Source of the DNA: Leuctra nigra
Taxonomy: Eukaryota > Arthropoda > Insecta > Plecoptera > Leuctridae
Assembly (NCBI GenBank): GCA_934045905.1
Contig: OW203762.1
Location: forward strand, 3,782,001-3,846,000
Length of the DNA: 64,000 nt
Direction: 5' to 3'
Made by a program: the position numbers and the translations under genes. The notes beneath the pieces are model-generated. The model saw only the letters and a program-made list of their open reading frames with translations. It was not told the DNA's origin and made no database searches. The number at the start of each line of letters is the position of its first letter. Positions within the stretch are counted from its first letter, which is position 1. Positions 42,255 through 55,334 of this stretch are shown here, piece after piece.

Positions 42255-43987
42255 TTACTTAAACATTAACATTTTTGTCAGTAAATTTGATGAGGCAGCA
42301 TATTTGTCAATGGCATCCGAAAGATTAACTTCAATGTCATTTTCACACGACAGTATCATCAGACTTTCAAGCCTTCCTTCTTGCATGGTCGATCTGCAAT
42401 ACCAAACATATTAAATGTAATTATCATTTATCTTTATATTTTGTAAATAAATCATTCTGTCGTCAAAACTCACCTCAGCCGTGTCTTAATTAACTTCAAT
42501 TTCGAGAATGATCTCTCGGCTGACGCAGAAGATGGAGGGATGGTACTCACAGCTTTGTATACCATGTACAAGTTTGGAAATGCATTTCCAAGACTGTAAG
42601 AACTTAATACTCTCAACACATTGGCCACAGTAGTGGTGATGACGATGTCCTTGTCCTGCAAATATCCAGATTCATTCTCCGAATCGTTTGAATCATTCTC
42701 AGCCTCATCAGTCAAGTCGTCATTGTCTCCTGATGATTGACGTGGGTTTGATTTTGAAGATGTTGCTTGAAGTGAATCTGATAGTTTTTTATACGATACT
42801 CTAAAGAACGCGTACTCACGTTGTAATGATTCACTATCGACGCCGGGAATCCACTTAGCAATTGCATCAAAATCTTCGCTTACTACAACTGTGTTCTTGC
42901 TGAGTAGCCTGGAGGGAGACAGAATCGCAATGCTTTTCATTATTTCACGGGATTGTGAAAAACGAGAATCAATCGCTGATGAACTGGTATCAATTACTTG
43001 ATAGAACACCATATACTTATAGCGATCTTTAGCCGCTGCTGGGGTTTCATCCCTCGACGTTTCACCGGGCATAACCTTCTTTCTACGCACCCTTGTTTCT
43101 TGTAGTGCAGTTTCGCAATCATCAAATTGGTGATCCTTAGCGAATTTGCTGGCTTCTTCGTAAATCTCTTCAAACGTTTCTTCGGATCTCATAGCTTGCA
43201 GAGCTGTAACTGTGCTGTCTACCAGGTCAATGGCTTTTACGAAATCTAAGTCAGGACATTGAAGATACTTTGATAGTGGTGTAGTAACGTTAAATAGTCT
43301 CTTCGTCAATGTCAATGCCAAGACAAACTTGAATGATGTCATTACCTTGAGCTTATCAGCTGCTGTGGCTGATGTCTCAGCATCATTGTCCTGTGAGAGT
43401 GTCTCCAAGGAGTCCAGTATTGCCTCGTATGTCCTCATAATGGCGTCGATGCTGCGATCATGTGATGTCCAGCGGGTGGTTGACATCGCCTTCATGCGTC
43501 GTAGTCTCTGTCCTGGATATATTTCCTTTTGCTTCTTGACGTACACTGCCGTCCTTTTTCGAAAGCTCATAAATGTGACAATAGTCTGCACATGGCCAAA
43601 GAAATTACGAATGTCTTCATTTTTACTTACAGCATCAACAATGACTAGATTCACTATGTGGGCAAAACACCACACATATACAGCACGGGGGTTAATGTTT
43701 TGAATGTGTGTTCTTAAACCTGAATATTCCCCTTGCATGTTGGCTGCACCGTCATACGCCTGAGCACATAGATTGTTTTCCCAGTCAAGTTTGTGTTTTT
43801 CACAAAGGGACTGAAACAACTCAAACATGCCTCGTCCTGTGGCATCTTCAGCAACGCCAAGAGCTACCAGGCGTTCGTGTATATCACCATTGGTATCGCA
43901 GTAGCGAACCACCAGAGAAAACTGATCGAGCTTAGCCACATCTGTAGTTGTGTCGATGATGACCGCAAATAGACCAGCTTTACAAAT
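42255..43987 (-). pseudogene. hAT (ZMYM1-like) transposase, 3' part, split by insertion
   Basis: Two exons: 42474-43987, then 42255-42393 after a 80-bp intron (donor TGAG/GTGAGT, acceptor TATTGCAG), in phase. Motifs are AVIIDTTTDVAKLDQFSLVV, AYDGAANMQGEYSGLR, WCFAHIVNLVIVDAV, MSTTRWTSHDRSI and the dimerisation region VYKAVSTIPPSSASAERSFS. The last exon gives the hAT C-terminus (GRLESLMILSCENDI). The unspliced stop is an intron codon. The 5' part lies at 48845-52053. Removing the Sola-like insertion and one AAAT copy leaves the two parts in the same frame. Position 43984-43987 is one copy of the target duplication. Confidence 0.85.
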
Positions 43988-46900
43988 CGTCGCCCTAGTA
44001 CTTATTTGATCCATATCCACTTTTTCGGGAACGGAGAAAATCGAGTTCAAAGTTGATTTATTGTTCCTTGCTCAATGCCAATGACTTCAAGGACGTTTGA
44101 TGCATGAATATTATGGAAATAAATCAGTTAATGATGTGCAGGCGAGAAAACCCTTTTTGGGCCCACAGTTTATTAGTAATTTGATACTTCCGGTTGGATA
44201 TGGATGAAATGTTCTCACATTTTTTCATTTGAATTAAGAATGTATGTAAAATTTTGATCCATATCCATTTTCCTAATGGTTTTACTTCCGTGTTAGGGAC
44301 ACGAACTGAATCGTGCCTTCAATAATGAATAGTCAAGGCTTATATGGTTCTGAATGGTTAATGTAGTTTTCATTTTTATGTTATTTTCATTATTTTCGAA
44401 TATTATTCAGTATAGTATCAGTAAATCTGGATAAAAGAGAATTTCACTTAAAATGGAACACAATTACATTTTTACTTTCCAAATTAGAATTCGAAAAAAA
44501 ACTGTATTAAATTGATTAAATCACACAGGTACTGTCAGGGGTAGGTAGTTACACTTTTACTACTACAGGCTGAAAATAAAAGTTGACAGTATGTTTTCCA
44601 TTGATTGACTTTTTATTGTTTTCACTCCAAAATATAGTACATTTCATGGACCATCAATCTCCTAATGAACATTAGGCTCTACATGAAATCATTCAGTTAC
44701 CTAAAAAAGTGTAATTAAAATCTCTTCTTGGTAACTTGCAGGAAATTAATCCTGAACTGATATTGCAGAAATCAAATTACTTTATTGACTCAACAATCAT
44801 GTAGGTATAAATAATAATTAATTAATTAATTATTGAAAAATTGTAAAATTAGACTAGGCAGCTGGTACCAAATATTTAATCACTGACAACGTACTGCAAT
44901 AGTTACCATACACACATAATAAATTCTTTGGAGTTACAGAAGTAGGATGCAAAATAAATGTTAATAGTAAGTAGCTATTATAGCAGCTAATAGATAATAG
45001 GTAATACAATAGCACAATATCATGGGCAAGAAAAACCATGGAAGTAAAACCCTGTAAAATGAATAATGAAAGGGTTTGATGTAGATTTGATTCAAACTTT
45101 CCCACTTACAAGGGAACATTCTGCTATTTGAGAATTGTTTTATAGAATACAACATCAATTTGAGACATGTACTGGAACATTGCTTTAATGTCCTTTGCCT
45201 TTTCTGCATTTATTTGCACTTGATCATTGATCACAGATGCTGAGCAAAACAAACTACTAGGAGATGTACCGCTTCTTGCGGTCTTGCCTGACCGTGGAGT
45301 TGCCTGTCTTTTTATTCTGACCGTGATTTCAGGAGCACTGAATGACAAACGATAACTCATATGGTGTGGGTAATTGGCATTGTATATCAAGTGTTTCACT
45401 TTCGTGTATGGCACTTGGTTGAACAAAAAGTAGGAAGAAATTTGCTGGAAATTAAAAAAGTCATTTGCCTTCATTTGAATTATTTTCAAAGGTGCGTTAC
45501 CAGGCCGTAATAACAACAATTTTCGCAATAGGTCGACGGGGCTAAATATCTCAGAGTTGCGTAAGCCTCTTTCGATCTTGCTATGCACTGAATCTACTTC
45601 TTGAATCAACCCATGACCGGTTTCAGAAAACTTTTGCTCAATGATCTCCACGTTGACATTATCATCATTAAGAAAATGCTTTATGGCTGTTGACATCACT
45701 GAATTTCTGTTTTGGGGGACACATGAATCTGACCATAGGATTATTTTTTTTATTTGTGGGTGGGCTGCAGAAACAGTATACAATATTTTGCTTAGAGCAC
45801 TTGCGATGTGATTTCCGGCCCTACCTGACATAGCCTCGTGCCAAAATGCACAATAGGCCACCCCATCAATACTGCAATGTGCTGTCAAATTATAGCAGTT
45901 GAATTTTCTGCGATAAAAAAAGTTGGAAATTTCGGCCTTTGGCAACGCGAACACGTTTTGCATGTCAAACGACAGCACTGCCGAATTATCATCACTTCGT
46001 GTTTTTGTATTCTCCCTGTCCAAGTCCCTTTCAATCTTTCCTTCTTGTTTTAACAGGAGGTGCTTCTCATGTTTCTCTTGTTCAAGTTGAGTTGGATTTG
46101 CTACATGTTTATACGCCTCACACAAATCGCATCTGTCTTTTTTGGGTTGAAAAAACCCAAAGTTAAACTTGGTGTTGAAAATATGTCTGTAAAAGCTGCT
46201 TTTGACTGGTTCACTATTAATAACGAAGTCGCTGACCAAATACATGTCGTACATCTTAGCAATGTTTAACCCTTGAGGAAGGTACATCTTAGTGGAAGTG
46301 GACCGACAATAGTGCGACTCAACACAAGGGAATGATTTGATGTGATTCTCTACAGCTGTGACAACATGGGGATTTATCACCTTCTTTACATGTTTTCCTT
46401 TTGTAGGCGTTGATGCAACACTAGTCACAACATTGAATTTAGTCTTAAAGAAGTAATATATTCTCGCCTTATCGATATCTAACAAACTGAGAAAAAATTC
46501 TCGGCACACACGAATCCTGTCTCCTGACAATTCAAAATAATACTCAAATGTATTTTTCTTTAAACTGTCACCTTTGGTTCTCTTTCTAGCTGCAGGTTTC
46601 ATTACAACAAATTTGGCATAGAAATGAAGCTTTTTTTCGTCGCTGAGTTTCCAAAAACGACGAAAAATAATTTTTCGTTCCTCTTCATTGATCTGATTCA
46701 TGCATTGAAAAGTACATCCATTTAAACATTTACACGAAGATGTTCGTGCCCTGTTAACTTTTCCGTCCCTGCCTTCATAGACCTCTCCACCTTCCCGTGC
46801 AGCTTTCTTCACGTTCCTCTTCCAAGATTTCGGAGTGCGCTTCCTCTTACGGGTTTTCCTGTAATGAAATTTATTTCAAAACATAATGTCTATCTAGATA

Positions 46901-48844
46901 CAGAAAACACTATATCGACTGTAGGTACCCTAGTAACAATAATGTGGCAAGGGCAACATCCAAAATTCATTAAATAATCCTGATCCTCTTCCAGGTTCTG
47001 ATAATATTTTTTAGTCTATGGGCCATAATTCAGATAAAGAAATGCAGATGAATCCATATGGTTTTATGCATGGTTTTATGGAGCACTATCTTGAAATCTA
47101 GAGGTGAAGGCAGGTAGGGACACCACTTACAACTACAACTATTACTTTTTACAACTTAGGTACCTACACTTGGTTGTGGCCACTTACAAGGTCACAAATT
47201 AACTCAGTAGGTAGCAGGTCTGCTCTGCTACTTGGCACATAAATGGTCTAATAGATTGATCTATCTAATTTTGCATTCTTGTGCACTTAGATTTAATTTT
47301 TGATTACTAATTTTTATCGAAGTGGCTATTCGCAAGCACATGAAAATTCACACAAAGATTATTTTATTCCTACATTTATTGTTGCTCTGTTGATTAATTT
47401 TAACACTGGGGGTTGTACCATAGATTAGACAATAAAGTATTGGTACGTCTATGGTTGTACTATTCACTTAGGTACCTAGGTACATCACCAGTCAGTAGGT
47501 ATTCTTAATTTCGTGTGAGAAGATCCTGATTGGACAGCTGTCATTCGTGAAAGAGACCCGGTTCGAGATGATCAGCTCACACATAGGCCGAGCCCATTTT
47601 TTTACCTAGATATTAAATCAAACTTACTCAACAACAGGAAGTTGAGTTTGATCAACTTCAGGAACGACTTCAGGAACGTCTTCAGGAACGACTTCAGGAA
47701 CGACTTCAGGATCTTGATCATCTTCAAGAGATTCCACTCCGGACTCATTTTCTGATTCGCTTCGAGGTTGGACGTAGGTTTCATCTTGAAAGGAATCATC
47801 GCCATCGAAGTCGCTATGTGAACAAATACGTTAATCAGATATGTACCTAATTATCAAAGCCTAATTATCCATTGAGCATTTAAATAGATAAAAAGTACTT
47901 ACACAATACTTCCGCTCAAACTGTTTGAGCATTCACTCTCTTCAATAATGGTATTTACTGATGGCCTGGTCACCCTCATCGATTTACGAACACTCGATTC
48001 TTCTGAAGAGTCAATGTCAGAGTCACTGTCCAATAACCTGTTAAGCAGAAATATAAATCAATACAAAACGTTTAATTAAAGACAGAGATTGTTAGGTTGT
48101 CTACTGCATTATTTTATTGCCCTGGGTGGCCTATTTAAAACATTATTTACCTATAAGCTACCTACATAGCTACGTTTATAGTCGTGTCGCTGCGACGGTT
48201 TCTTAAACTGTAAACCTAACACTAATAAGTACCTACATAGCAATAGGTAATGTAGTACTACGGTAGTAGTAGTTACTCTATGACCTACTAATACCTACTA
48301 CTATGTATTTAATCCCTGCAAGGATCTACCAAGTCAAAATAAAATCCAGAGAAAGGAAAGAGAGGTTATTGGTAGCACATTGTCTACGTATTTTAACCAA
48401 ACGATTCAATAATATGTATTAGTTAGGTACTAAGAATTACGAGCACACTTACCCCATCTGAATTAACTCATCCGGCAAATCCGGCTCTGGTGAAGACATT
48501 GTGTTATTGAATATTGTTTCAATCTAAAGAAAGAAACGTGCAACCAGGAGCGAAGTCATGTCCATGGATCACGTGACGCAGTACTCGCTTCCTATTGGCC
48601 AGTAATTCTGTTTCCTGTTGTTACGAGTGAGAATGCGGGAAAATGGATGTGGATCATAATAGCACTAAGTAAGTAGTTTGTGCCAAGGATATGACTCAAA
48701 GAAACACTGAAATCTTGTTAAAAAGAGAGAATTCTTAACCAGAGGTCTTGGATATAGATAGAATAAGCACTGAGTAAACAGAGAGTGGCTCTAACTCCAA
48801 AAAAGTGAAAAGTGGATATGGATCAAATAAGTACTAGGGCGACG
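43988..48844. mobile_element. Sola-like DNA transposon, 4,857 bp, complete
   Basis: The 37-bp termini CGTCGCCCTAGTACTTATTT... are perfect inverted repeats (43988-44024 and 48808-48844). AAAT flanks both ends (43984-43987, 48845-48848), a 4-bp duplication as expected for Sola elements. Diverged copies of GGATATGGATCAAATAAG lie just inside both ends (44260, 48642, 48750), possible transposase-binding sites. The insertion splits the hAT transposase reading frame at a codon for Ile. It encodes one four-exon gene (45124-48499). Confidence 0.85.
45124..48499 (-). CDS. Sola-type transposase, 4 exons, about 700 aa, apparently intact
   Basis: Exons are 48453-48499 (MSSPEPDLPDELIQMG), 47903-48037 (acidic, LLDSDSDIDSSEES), 47628-47813 (acidic, with EVVPEVVPEDVP repeats) and 45124-46858. 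Every junction is GT/AG and in phase, giving 2,103 nt. The last exon opens with the basic KTRKRKRTPKSWKRNVKK box, then a CxC-C-C zinc-like cluster (CKCLNGCTFQC). Candidate catalytic acids are D421 in VLSFDMQ, D500 in ILWSDSCVPQNRN and D545/E552 in EVDSVHSKIERG. A second Cys pair is CDLCEAY. No stop or frameshift is present. Together with perfect inverted repeats and a clean target duplication this suggests a recent insertion and possibly an active element. Confidence 0.8.
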
Positions 48845-50479
48845 AAATATCGAGGAGAATCTTTTCACGAACGTGACAACAAAGCGCATCAATCATCGCA
48901 TTCTGACTTTTGTTCGATAAAAATGTAACGCGAGTAGTCTTGCTGGAAGACTCGATGTTCTGAAGGTGCCTATTCAGGTATGGATGATGTTTACTCATTG
49001 CTCTCACCCAGTCTAAAAATCTACCTCTATTTTTCAACGAATCGTGTTTTTCATTATGGCCTCTAAAAGCGTCGTTGTGTCTGGCCAAATTAAGAACAAT
49101 TTCCATTAACGCTCTCACAACTTCCCGATTCTCGGCGACTTTTGTATTATGTGCGCTTAAGACGGCATGATCTATACGACACGCCGAATTAAATAGGCAT
49201 TTCGCAATTTCCGAATGCAAATGCTCATCGCTAAGCTCGTGTTCTCTAAGGCGAGCATGTACATGTTTCCAGTTATTAAACCCTTTAACTAAGGGCAATC
49301 GCTGAACAATAGGTGTTCCATGTAGTATACATGTAAGACAATACACTTTATCTTTAGATTTTGAATACGACAACCAGTCCCTAAATGCCACTTTGCTCGT
49401 GTTGCTACCACTAACAACATTTTTAAAGTATAGAGCGTCTGTGAATGATCGTTTGCTATTTTGCACCAAAGTTTGAGGGAAGTGGCCTCCAGGCATTTCA
49501 TGGGCCTTAGGCTGAGAAGGCCCCACGTCCGATATCTTCTTTATTATCTCCACGGACAACGATTGTCCAGCAAAAAATGCTGGGTCCTTGTACTTTTCTT
49601 CGTTTAGGTCATCTGAGGAAAACAATTAAACTACTATTATTTTTATACCATTATGTAACGTCCTCGCATACACCCCACTAGAAAAAAAATGTGTGGGCTC
49701 AATACTGTTCACATCACAAAACAAAAGATGTGATTGTGAAATGTGCAATGAAATGAACTGTGAATGTAAGAACTTCATTTAAAGTATTATTACGTTTTGA
49801 TTGGTTTTAAGTGTTACTCCCCTCTCGAGTAAAAACTCATTTCGAATAATTTGTGGTTTTACTCTTCCGATAGTCCAAGCAGTAGTAGGCATACTTGGAT
49901 CTGTTAAATTACATTGTAAATTACGTTGCATGTGCTTTACATAAGAGCAAAGCATTATGATGTAAAATGTTCATGTTTCCGTAGGCGTAAACTTTTTAAA
50001 TAAAACAAAATTCTGTTTACCTGAGATACTTTGCGTAAGGTTTTGAGCGGGTGTACTTGAACCAGGCTGCGGAGTCGCCTCATCTAAGATACCAATCTCC
50101 TCATCACTCATTGTTAGACGAGCGTTCTCATCTGGGGTGACAGTGTCAGCAACAATATTTGATTTTGGGTTGACTGTCTCGTTAGCAATTATTGCTTCTG
50201 GATTTTGCAATAATGTTTCCTCGTCAATTTCAGCAGCAGTAGTAATGGTTGCAGGCTTTTGACTCACACTACTCCCTCTGTTTGGTAACTCATCTATGGG
50301 GTTAAATAAAAACTACGTTTGACACATTCGTCAATAATTACGTGTATTGTCGATCTAATGTATAGGTATGATCAAAAACTTCCAGGGATTAACAGGGCTG
50401 TTAATAAGAAAAAAATATTTGTAAAGAATTATGACGTATGGATAACACGGCACAAAGACATTTGCGTAACTTCACATTT

Positions 50480-50507
50480 CGCCCCCCCCCCCCCCCCCCC
50501 CCCCCGC
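50480..50507. repeat. Poly-C tract
   Basis: More than 20 consecutive C. Comparable G or C runs occur at 21036, 24867, 25978, 51586 and 55251. Confidence 0.9.
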
Positions 50508-50879
50508 AGGATAATTTTAGGCCCCTACTTTTTTAATTAATATACTGTAATGATCTTTAAAAATATATGTATCTTTTGTTTTCATTCTTAAAACATATCA
50601 CTTTTCACAACATTTTTCAATTAATTGTTAATCCAAATGCGTTTTGTGGATTTACGTAGTAAAGGTAGGTAATAATAGAAGGTAAAATAATAACCACGAA
50701 CGGCCTATTCAGGTTTGAAAAAAGGCCTCTACAAGAATACTCGGCTGTGGGTCGCGTATGTATTCTTGTTCCTGTTGTGTTCTTGTTGGAGAGGTATCGA
50801 AATTTTTTGAATTTTGTACAAAATTGAGTGCATTTCAACGTGATTTACAGTTTACACACAAAATTTTGGTCAATTTGAT

Positions 50880-51560
50880 TATCTAAATTCGATATTTTAA
50901 CTTTTTGAGCGAGCGTAGCGAGCGTCTCCTTTCACTCATTTGGCACGGACCTCTGTTTTTTTGTTTTTTTTTTCTGTCCGGGGCCGGTATACATGTCACA
51001 CCGTTTCTCCGATTGGGCTAAAGAAATTTTGCACACATGTAGGGACCATTCCTGGTGTTTGCAGACCCAATGTTTGTTTAAATCATCTGATTAGTTCAAA
51101 AATCAAAATGGCCTGTAGCTCACACCGTTTGACTTATCAACTCGAAATTTTTCACACTTTTTGAGACCGTCGTATAGTTTTATGGTTATAAATTTTATGT
51201 AATCCGTTGATTGGTTGAAATTAAAATTAATTTCTCCTTGATAAGGGGAAAATCAAAATGGTCAGATAAACTTCAAATTTGGCATGGTCATTAATAATAC
51301 ATAATAAACTTATTTTACACGTTTTCAACCCAACCAGAAGAATGTATGTACTTATAGACGTTTTAATATTTTTAAAAGAGCTGTCATGTGTGAATGTATC
51401 GAAATGGGAAACCACGGCCACTGTAGTTGTATTTCTTCATCAGGGTTCATATATGACTATTCTTAGTTTCAATGAAATTACGAAATTCCGGTTCGTGTAT
51501 TTGCACGTTTTCGTGCTCGCTCATCAACGCGTTACACTGAGCGTTTTCCTAGTATGATAC
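50880..51560. repeat. Probable dispersed noncoding repeat in hAT intron 1
   Basis: GAGCGAGCGTAGCGAGCG is followed by CACACCGTTTCTCCGATTGG, GCACACATGTAGGGACC and CAAAATGG(C/T)C blocks in two or three diverged units. Such units are usually dispersed. No coding signal. Confidence 0.4.
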
Positions 51561-52053
51561 TCGTTCGATCCAAATTCCTCTCTTCCCCCCCCCCCCCCCC
51601 TAGACCAGGCCACCGCACCTGCGAGGGATGTGGCATCGAAGTTACGCCAGTGTATAAAATAACAATGATAGATACCTACGTTTTTCAGATTAAATAGATT
51701 TTAATTTTTCTCAATGCAAGTAGAGGAATGAAAAATTGGTATTACATTCTTATAGGCCATTGATGTTTGTCATCAAAATTACATCAATTTCCATTATATT
51801 AATAATTTTATAATTAGTAGGTATACGTATACTTTATTTACTCACTGCAACTGAAAGCGGGTTCCACTTCCACGCACCTCTTCTTAAAAAATGCACTAAA
51901 TTTCGACGCTTGTAATTGCGAAGGAATTAGAGGAACGCCCTTTTTCATCTTGCATCCAGCTTTGTGACGATTCCAGTTGGCAATGTTGAGACCACTCCTA
52001 TATCTGCCACAATGTTCACATTGTTTATCTTTATTTGCCACTTTAGAATACAT

Positions 52054-52389
52054 TGTCTTAAGATTCAAAATATTGTTAAAAAATAAATGCTAGTGGAACT
52101 TTCAAATGATATTATTCGATGGTATGAATTAGAACGAGACACAATTTCTTACGATCTGAACGCAATCACAACTTGAACTCTACAAGCTGACAAGACAACC
52201 GCTGACTTCACAAGTCACAACACGCACGCTGGTGACATGCTGACTCAGTAAAAACTTGCCAGAGCTACTAGAAACTGTCAACAGATAATGTGGTACGCTT
52301 GTTTTAAAGTTGAAATGGCGCGAAATTTCATTGTCGAATTGTCGACTCCAAAGGGCCCTTTCTCTGTGGAGTCATACCCTGCTTAAAAA
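52054..52389. other. 5' flank of the hAT gene
   Basis: It has no exon. CTCTGTGGAGTCATACCCTG near 52362 marks the switch to satellite sequence. No inverted match to CAGTGGCGTGCC was found. Confidence 0.4.
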
Positions 52390-53625
52390 AACACTTGATC
52401 CCACTTGCGTGATCCATCTGGAAACCCACTTGATTCCCATTGAACCCAGGTGAGACCAGATAACAAGAGTTAAACGGAATTAAATGGAATCAATCGTATC
52501 CTGGCAATCAGGATCAATAGTATTATGGCCCTTTTGAATGGGATGAAGTGTGGAACTTTTTATTTGGAATCAAGTGGAATCAAGTGGAACCAAATGTGTT
52601 CACTTTTTTAATTCTACCCCAAATGTGGTATTAGCCGTATCCTAATGGTTTGAATGGGAATGAAGTGGGTCAGGCTGGAATGAATAGTATCCAGCTGGAA
52701 TCAATTGGGTTCAGGTAGCTGGAATGAAATGGTATGAATGGGAATGAAGTGGGCCTGGCTGGGATGAATAGTATCCAGCTGGAATCAATTGGGTTCCAGC
52801 TTTTTATTTGGAATCAAGTGGGACCAAATGTGTTCACTTTTTTAATTCGACCCCAAAAGTGGTATTAGCCGTATCCTAATGGTATGAATGGGAATGAAGT
52901 GGGTCAGGCTGGAATGAATAGTATCCAGCTGGAATCAATTGGGTTCAGGTAGCTGGAATGAAATGGTATGAATGGGAATGAAGTGGGCCTGGCTGGGATG
53001 AATAGTATCCAGCTGGAATCAATTGGGTTCCAGCTTTTTATTTGGAATCAAGTGGGACCAAATGTGTTCACTTTTTTAATTCTACCCCAAAAGTGGCATT
53101 AGCCGTATCCTAATGGTATGAATGGGAATGAAGTGGGCCTGGCTGGAATGAATAGTAACCAGCTGGAATCAATTGGGTTCAGGTAGCTGGAATGAAATGG
53201 TATTAATAGGAATGAAGTGGGTCAGGCTGGAATGAATAGTAACCAGCTGGAATCAATTGGGTTCAGGTAGCTGGAATGAAATGGTATTAATAGGAATGAA
53301 GTGGGTCAGGCTGGAATGAATAGTATCCAGCTGGAATCAATTGGGTTCAGGTAGCTGGAATGAAATGGTATTAATAGGAATGAAGTGGGTCTGGCTGGAA
53401 TGAATAGTAACCAGCTGGAATCAATTGGGTTCAGGTAGCTGGAATGAAATGGTATTAATAGGAATGAAGTGGGTCAGGCTGGAATGAATAGTATCCAGCT
53501 GGAATCAATTGGGTTCATGTAGCTGGAATGAAACGGTATGAACAGGGATGAATTCGGTCTGGTGGGAATGAATACCAACCGCATCGATCAGCTGTGAATC
53601 GACTGGATTCAGTTTGCTGGAATGC
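52390..53625. repeat. Nested satellite, 84-bp units inside about 240-bp units
   Basis: The 84-bp unit GCTGGAATGAAATGGTATTA ... CAGCTGGAATCAATTGGGTT repeats about 5 times in 53110-53560. Upstream, two to three higher-order units of about 240 bp also contain TTTTTAATTCTACCCCAAA and GTATCCTAATGGTATGAA. TGGAATGAA recurs at a spacing of about 10-40 bp, a (GGAAT)-like sub-period. The open frames within are not genes. Confidence 0.9.
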
Positions 53626-54229
53626 AAGGGATCTCTTCAGTATATCGATTCACACTTGAAACGGTAATAAAGACTGGAGAAGGTACTTCCCTAAAACCAA
53701 GAGTAGCATCATGTGGCATGATTGTAGAGAGCCTGTGAAAAAAAACTTGAATAATGTAGCAAAATATATGTTTTCTTATACAAAGGGAATTTATTGCATT
53801 CATAAAGAAATACATTTCACATACTATTTATATATTCACCTGCTTAGAAGCATCAAGGCAACATAAACATCAAAACCTATAGGTTCTTTGAATAATAAAT
53901 CTTCTTTATAAAATACATTAACAGTACCTAGGTACAATAACATAGGCACCTATTTAGGTGTTTAGTTTGATACATAGTAAGAATTAAAGTGATTAAACTC
54001 TTAAGTATGACCATGCTTTGAAATTAATTTCTCAACGAGACCATAAATGATGATGTGAAACATTAAGTATCTATTTTTTAAATTGCATAGTTCAATCTTT
54101 TAACATCTTGATATTGCTGCAGTTGCATTCCAAACTTATGGCATAGTTAAAATTATCTATAATGTAATAGAAAATAAAATAGTTACCAAATATAGCAATT
54201 GATCTCTATAACGCTTGTTAATAATATAA
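53626..54229. other. AT-rich spacer, nothing recognised
   Basis: No exon or repeat is evident. Confidence 0.3.
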
Positions 54230-54610
54230 TGAATGGCAGCTACTTGTCAAACAAACAAATCTTAATGGCAACTAATTGTCGAACAAACTAATCTTTGGGC
54301 ACAGTAGGATAAATGGCAACTAATTGTTGAACAAACTAATCTTTGGGCACAGTAGGATTAATGGCAACAAATTGTATAACAAACTAATATTTGGGCACAG
54401 TAGGATTATAATGGCAACTAATTGTCGAACAAACTATTCCTTGGGCACAGTAGGATTAATGGCAACTAAATGTCGAACAAACTAATATTTGGGCACAGTA
54501 GTAATGGCAACTAATTGTCGAACAAACTAATCTTTGGGCACAGTAGGAATAATGGCAACTAATTGTCGAACAAACTAATCTTTGGACACAGTAGGATTAA
54601 TGGCAACTAG
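54230..54610. repeat. 48-bp tandem repeat, about 8 copies
   Basis: The unit ATGGCAACTAATTGTCGAAC plus AAACTAATCTTTGGGCACAG TAGGATTA repeats with small indels. The array is uninterrupted by unique spacers. Confidence 0.9.
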
Positions 54611-55000
54611 TTAGACTCATCCGTAGAAAAGAACATAAATTATAAAAATTATAACTGATTAAGCGCAATCTGTTGCATAAAATACCTTGGTGAACAAACA
54701 ATTCACAAATAATAAACAGTTATTAAATAATATTCTATGGTGAAAAAACATAGCAAGATGGCAATGAAGTTGATATTAAGTGTTCCTTGTAGTATCAAGA
54801 GGATCCCATCATTGTGATTGTAGGCTTTATAGATTTCCTTACTGAACCACCTCATAAAACAGGGATGAGAAAAGGTATTGAAAAATTGATCATAAGTATG
54901 TCAAAATAATAAAGTTATGAAAAAAATCAAACTAATAGATCTGTAAATTGGAATAGACTCACCCCTGGTAACCCTTCAATTAAAATTACGGGGTGCTTTA
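54611..55000. other. Spacer
   Basis: No coding or repeat signal. Confidence 0.3.
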
Positions 55001-55322
55001 TTCCACGCTCCGTGACAGGTATACTGGTAGGCCAGGCTCCATGGTCCGTGGTACCTGGCAGCCCATTTGCTCACACATTAGTAATTTAACACGGGGGGAA
55101 TATTACCATGTTGTACCATCGATCATGGCCTAATTAAGATATAGTGTTTTGTACTTCAAATGCCTCTAATTATACGTATCATTGATGATAATACCTACTT
55201 GATCCCCATGTTAAATTACCAACGTTGGAGCAAATGTACAGTGGGTAGATGGGGGGGGGGGGGGGGGGGTGCCAGGCCCCACGGACCGTGACCTACCAGG
55301 GCACCTGTCATGGACCGTGGAA
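55001..55322. mobile_element. 322-bp MITE with long imperfect TIRs
   Basis: TTCCACGCTCCGTGACAGGT at the left matches the reverse complement of the right end (TTCCACGGTCCATGACAGGT). Similarity continues through CTGGTAGG, CACGG/CCGTGG blocks and TGGTAATTTAACA-type sequence toward the centre. A poly-G run lies in the right arm. It sits 12 bp from the BEN gene stop codon. Confidence 0.7.
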
Positions 55323-55334
55323 CGAAGGTCTGCC

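Larger units (their letters stand above)
48845..52053 (-). pseudogene. hAT (ZMYM1-like) transposase, 5' part, three exons
   Basis: Exon 1 (51846-52053) starts at MYSKVANKDKQ and encodes a BED-like finger, CEHCGRYRSG ... NRHKAGC. Exon 2 (50021-50293) is an acidic linker. Exon 3 (48845-49612) carries the TTF-type zinc finger region (GPSQPK, FRDWLSYSKSKDKVYCLTC, GFNNWKHVHARLREHE) and the DUF4371-like LNLARHNDAFRGHNE. Donors and acceptors match in phase. The frame ends at LLDI where the Sola-like element inserted and then resumes at 43983. The ancestral protein would be about 965 residues. The gene is disrupted in this copy. Confidence 0.8.

Noticed and set aside
54230..54610. Possible CRISPR-like array
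   Set aside because: The 48-bp units are contiguous with no unique spacers of constant length, and the genome is clearly eukaryotic.
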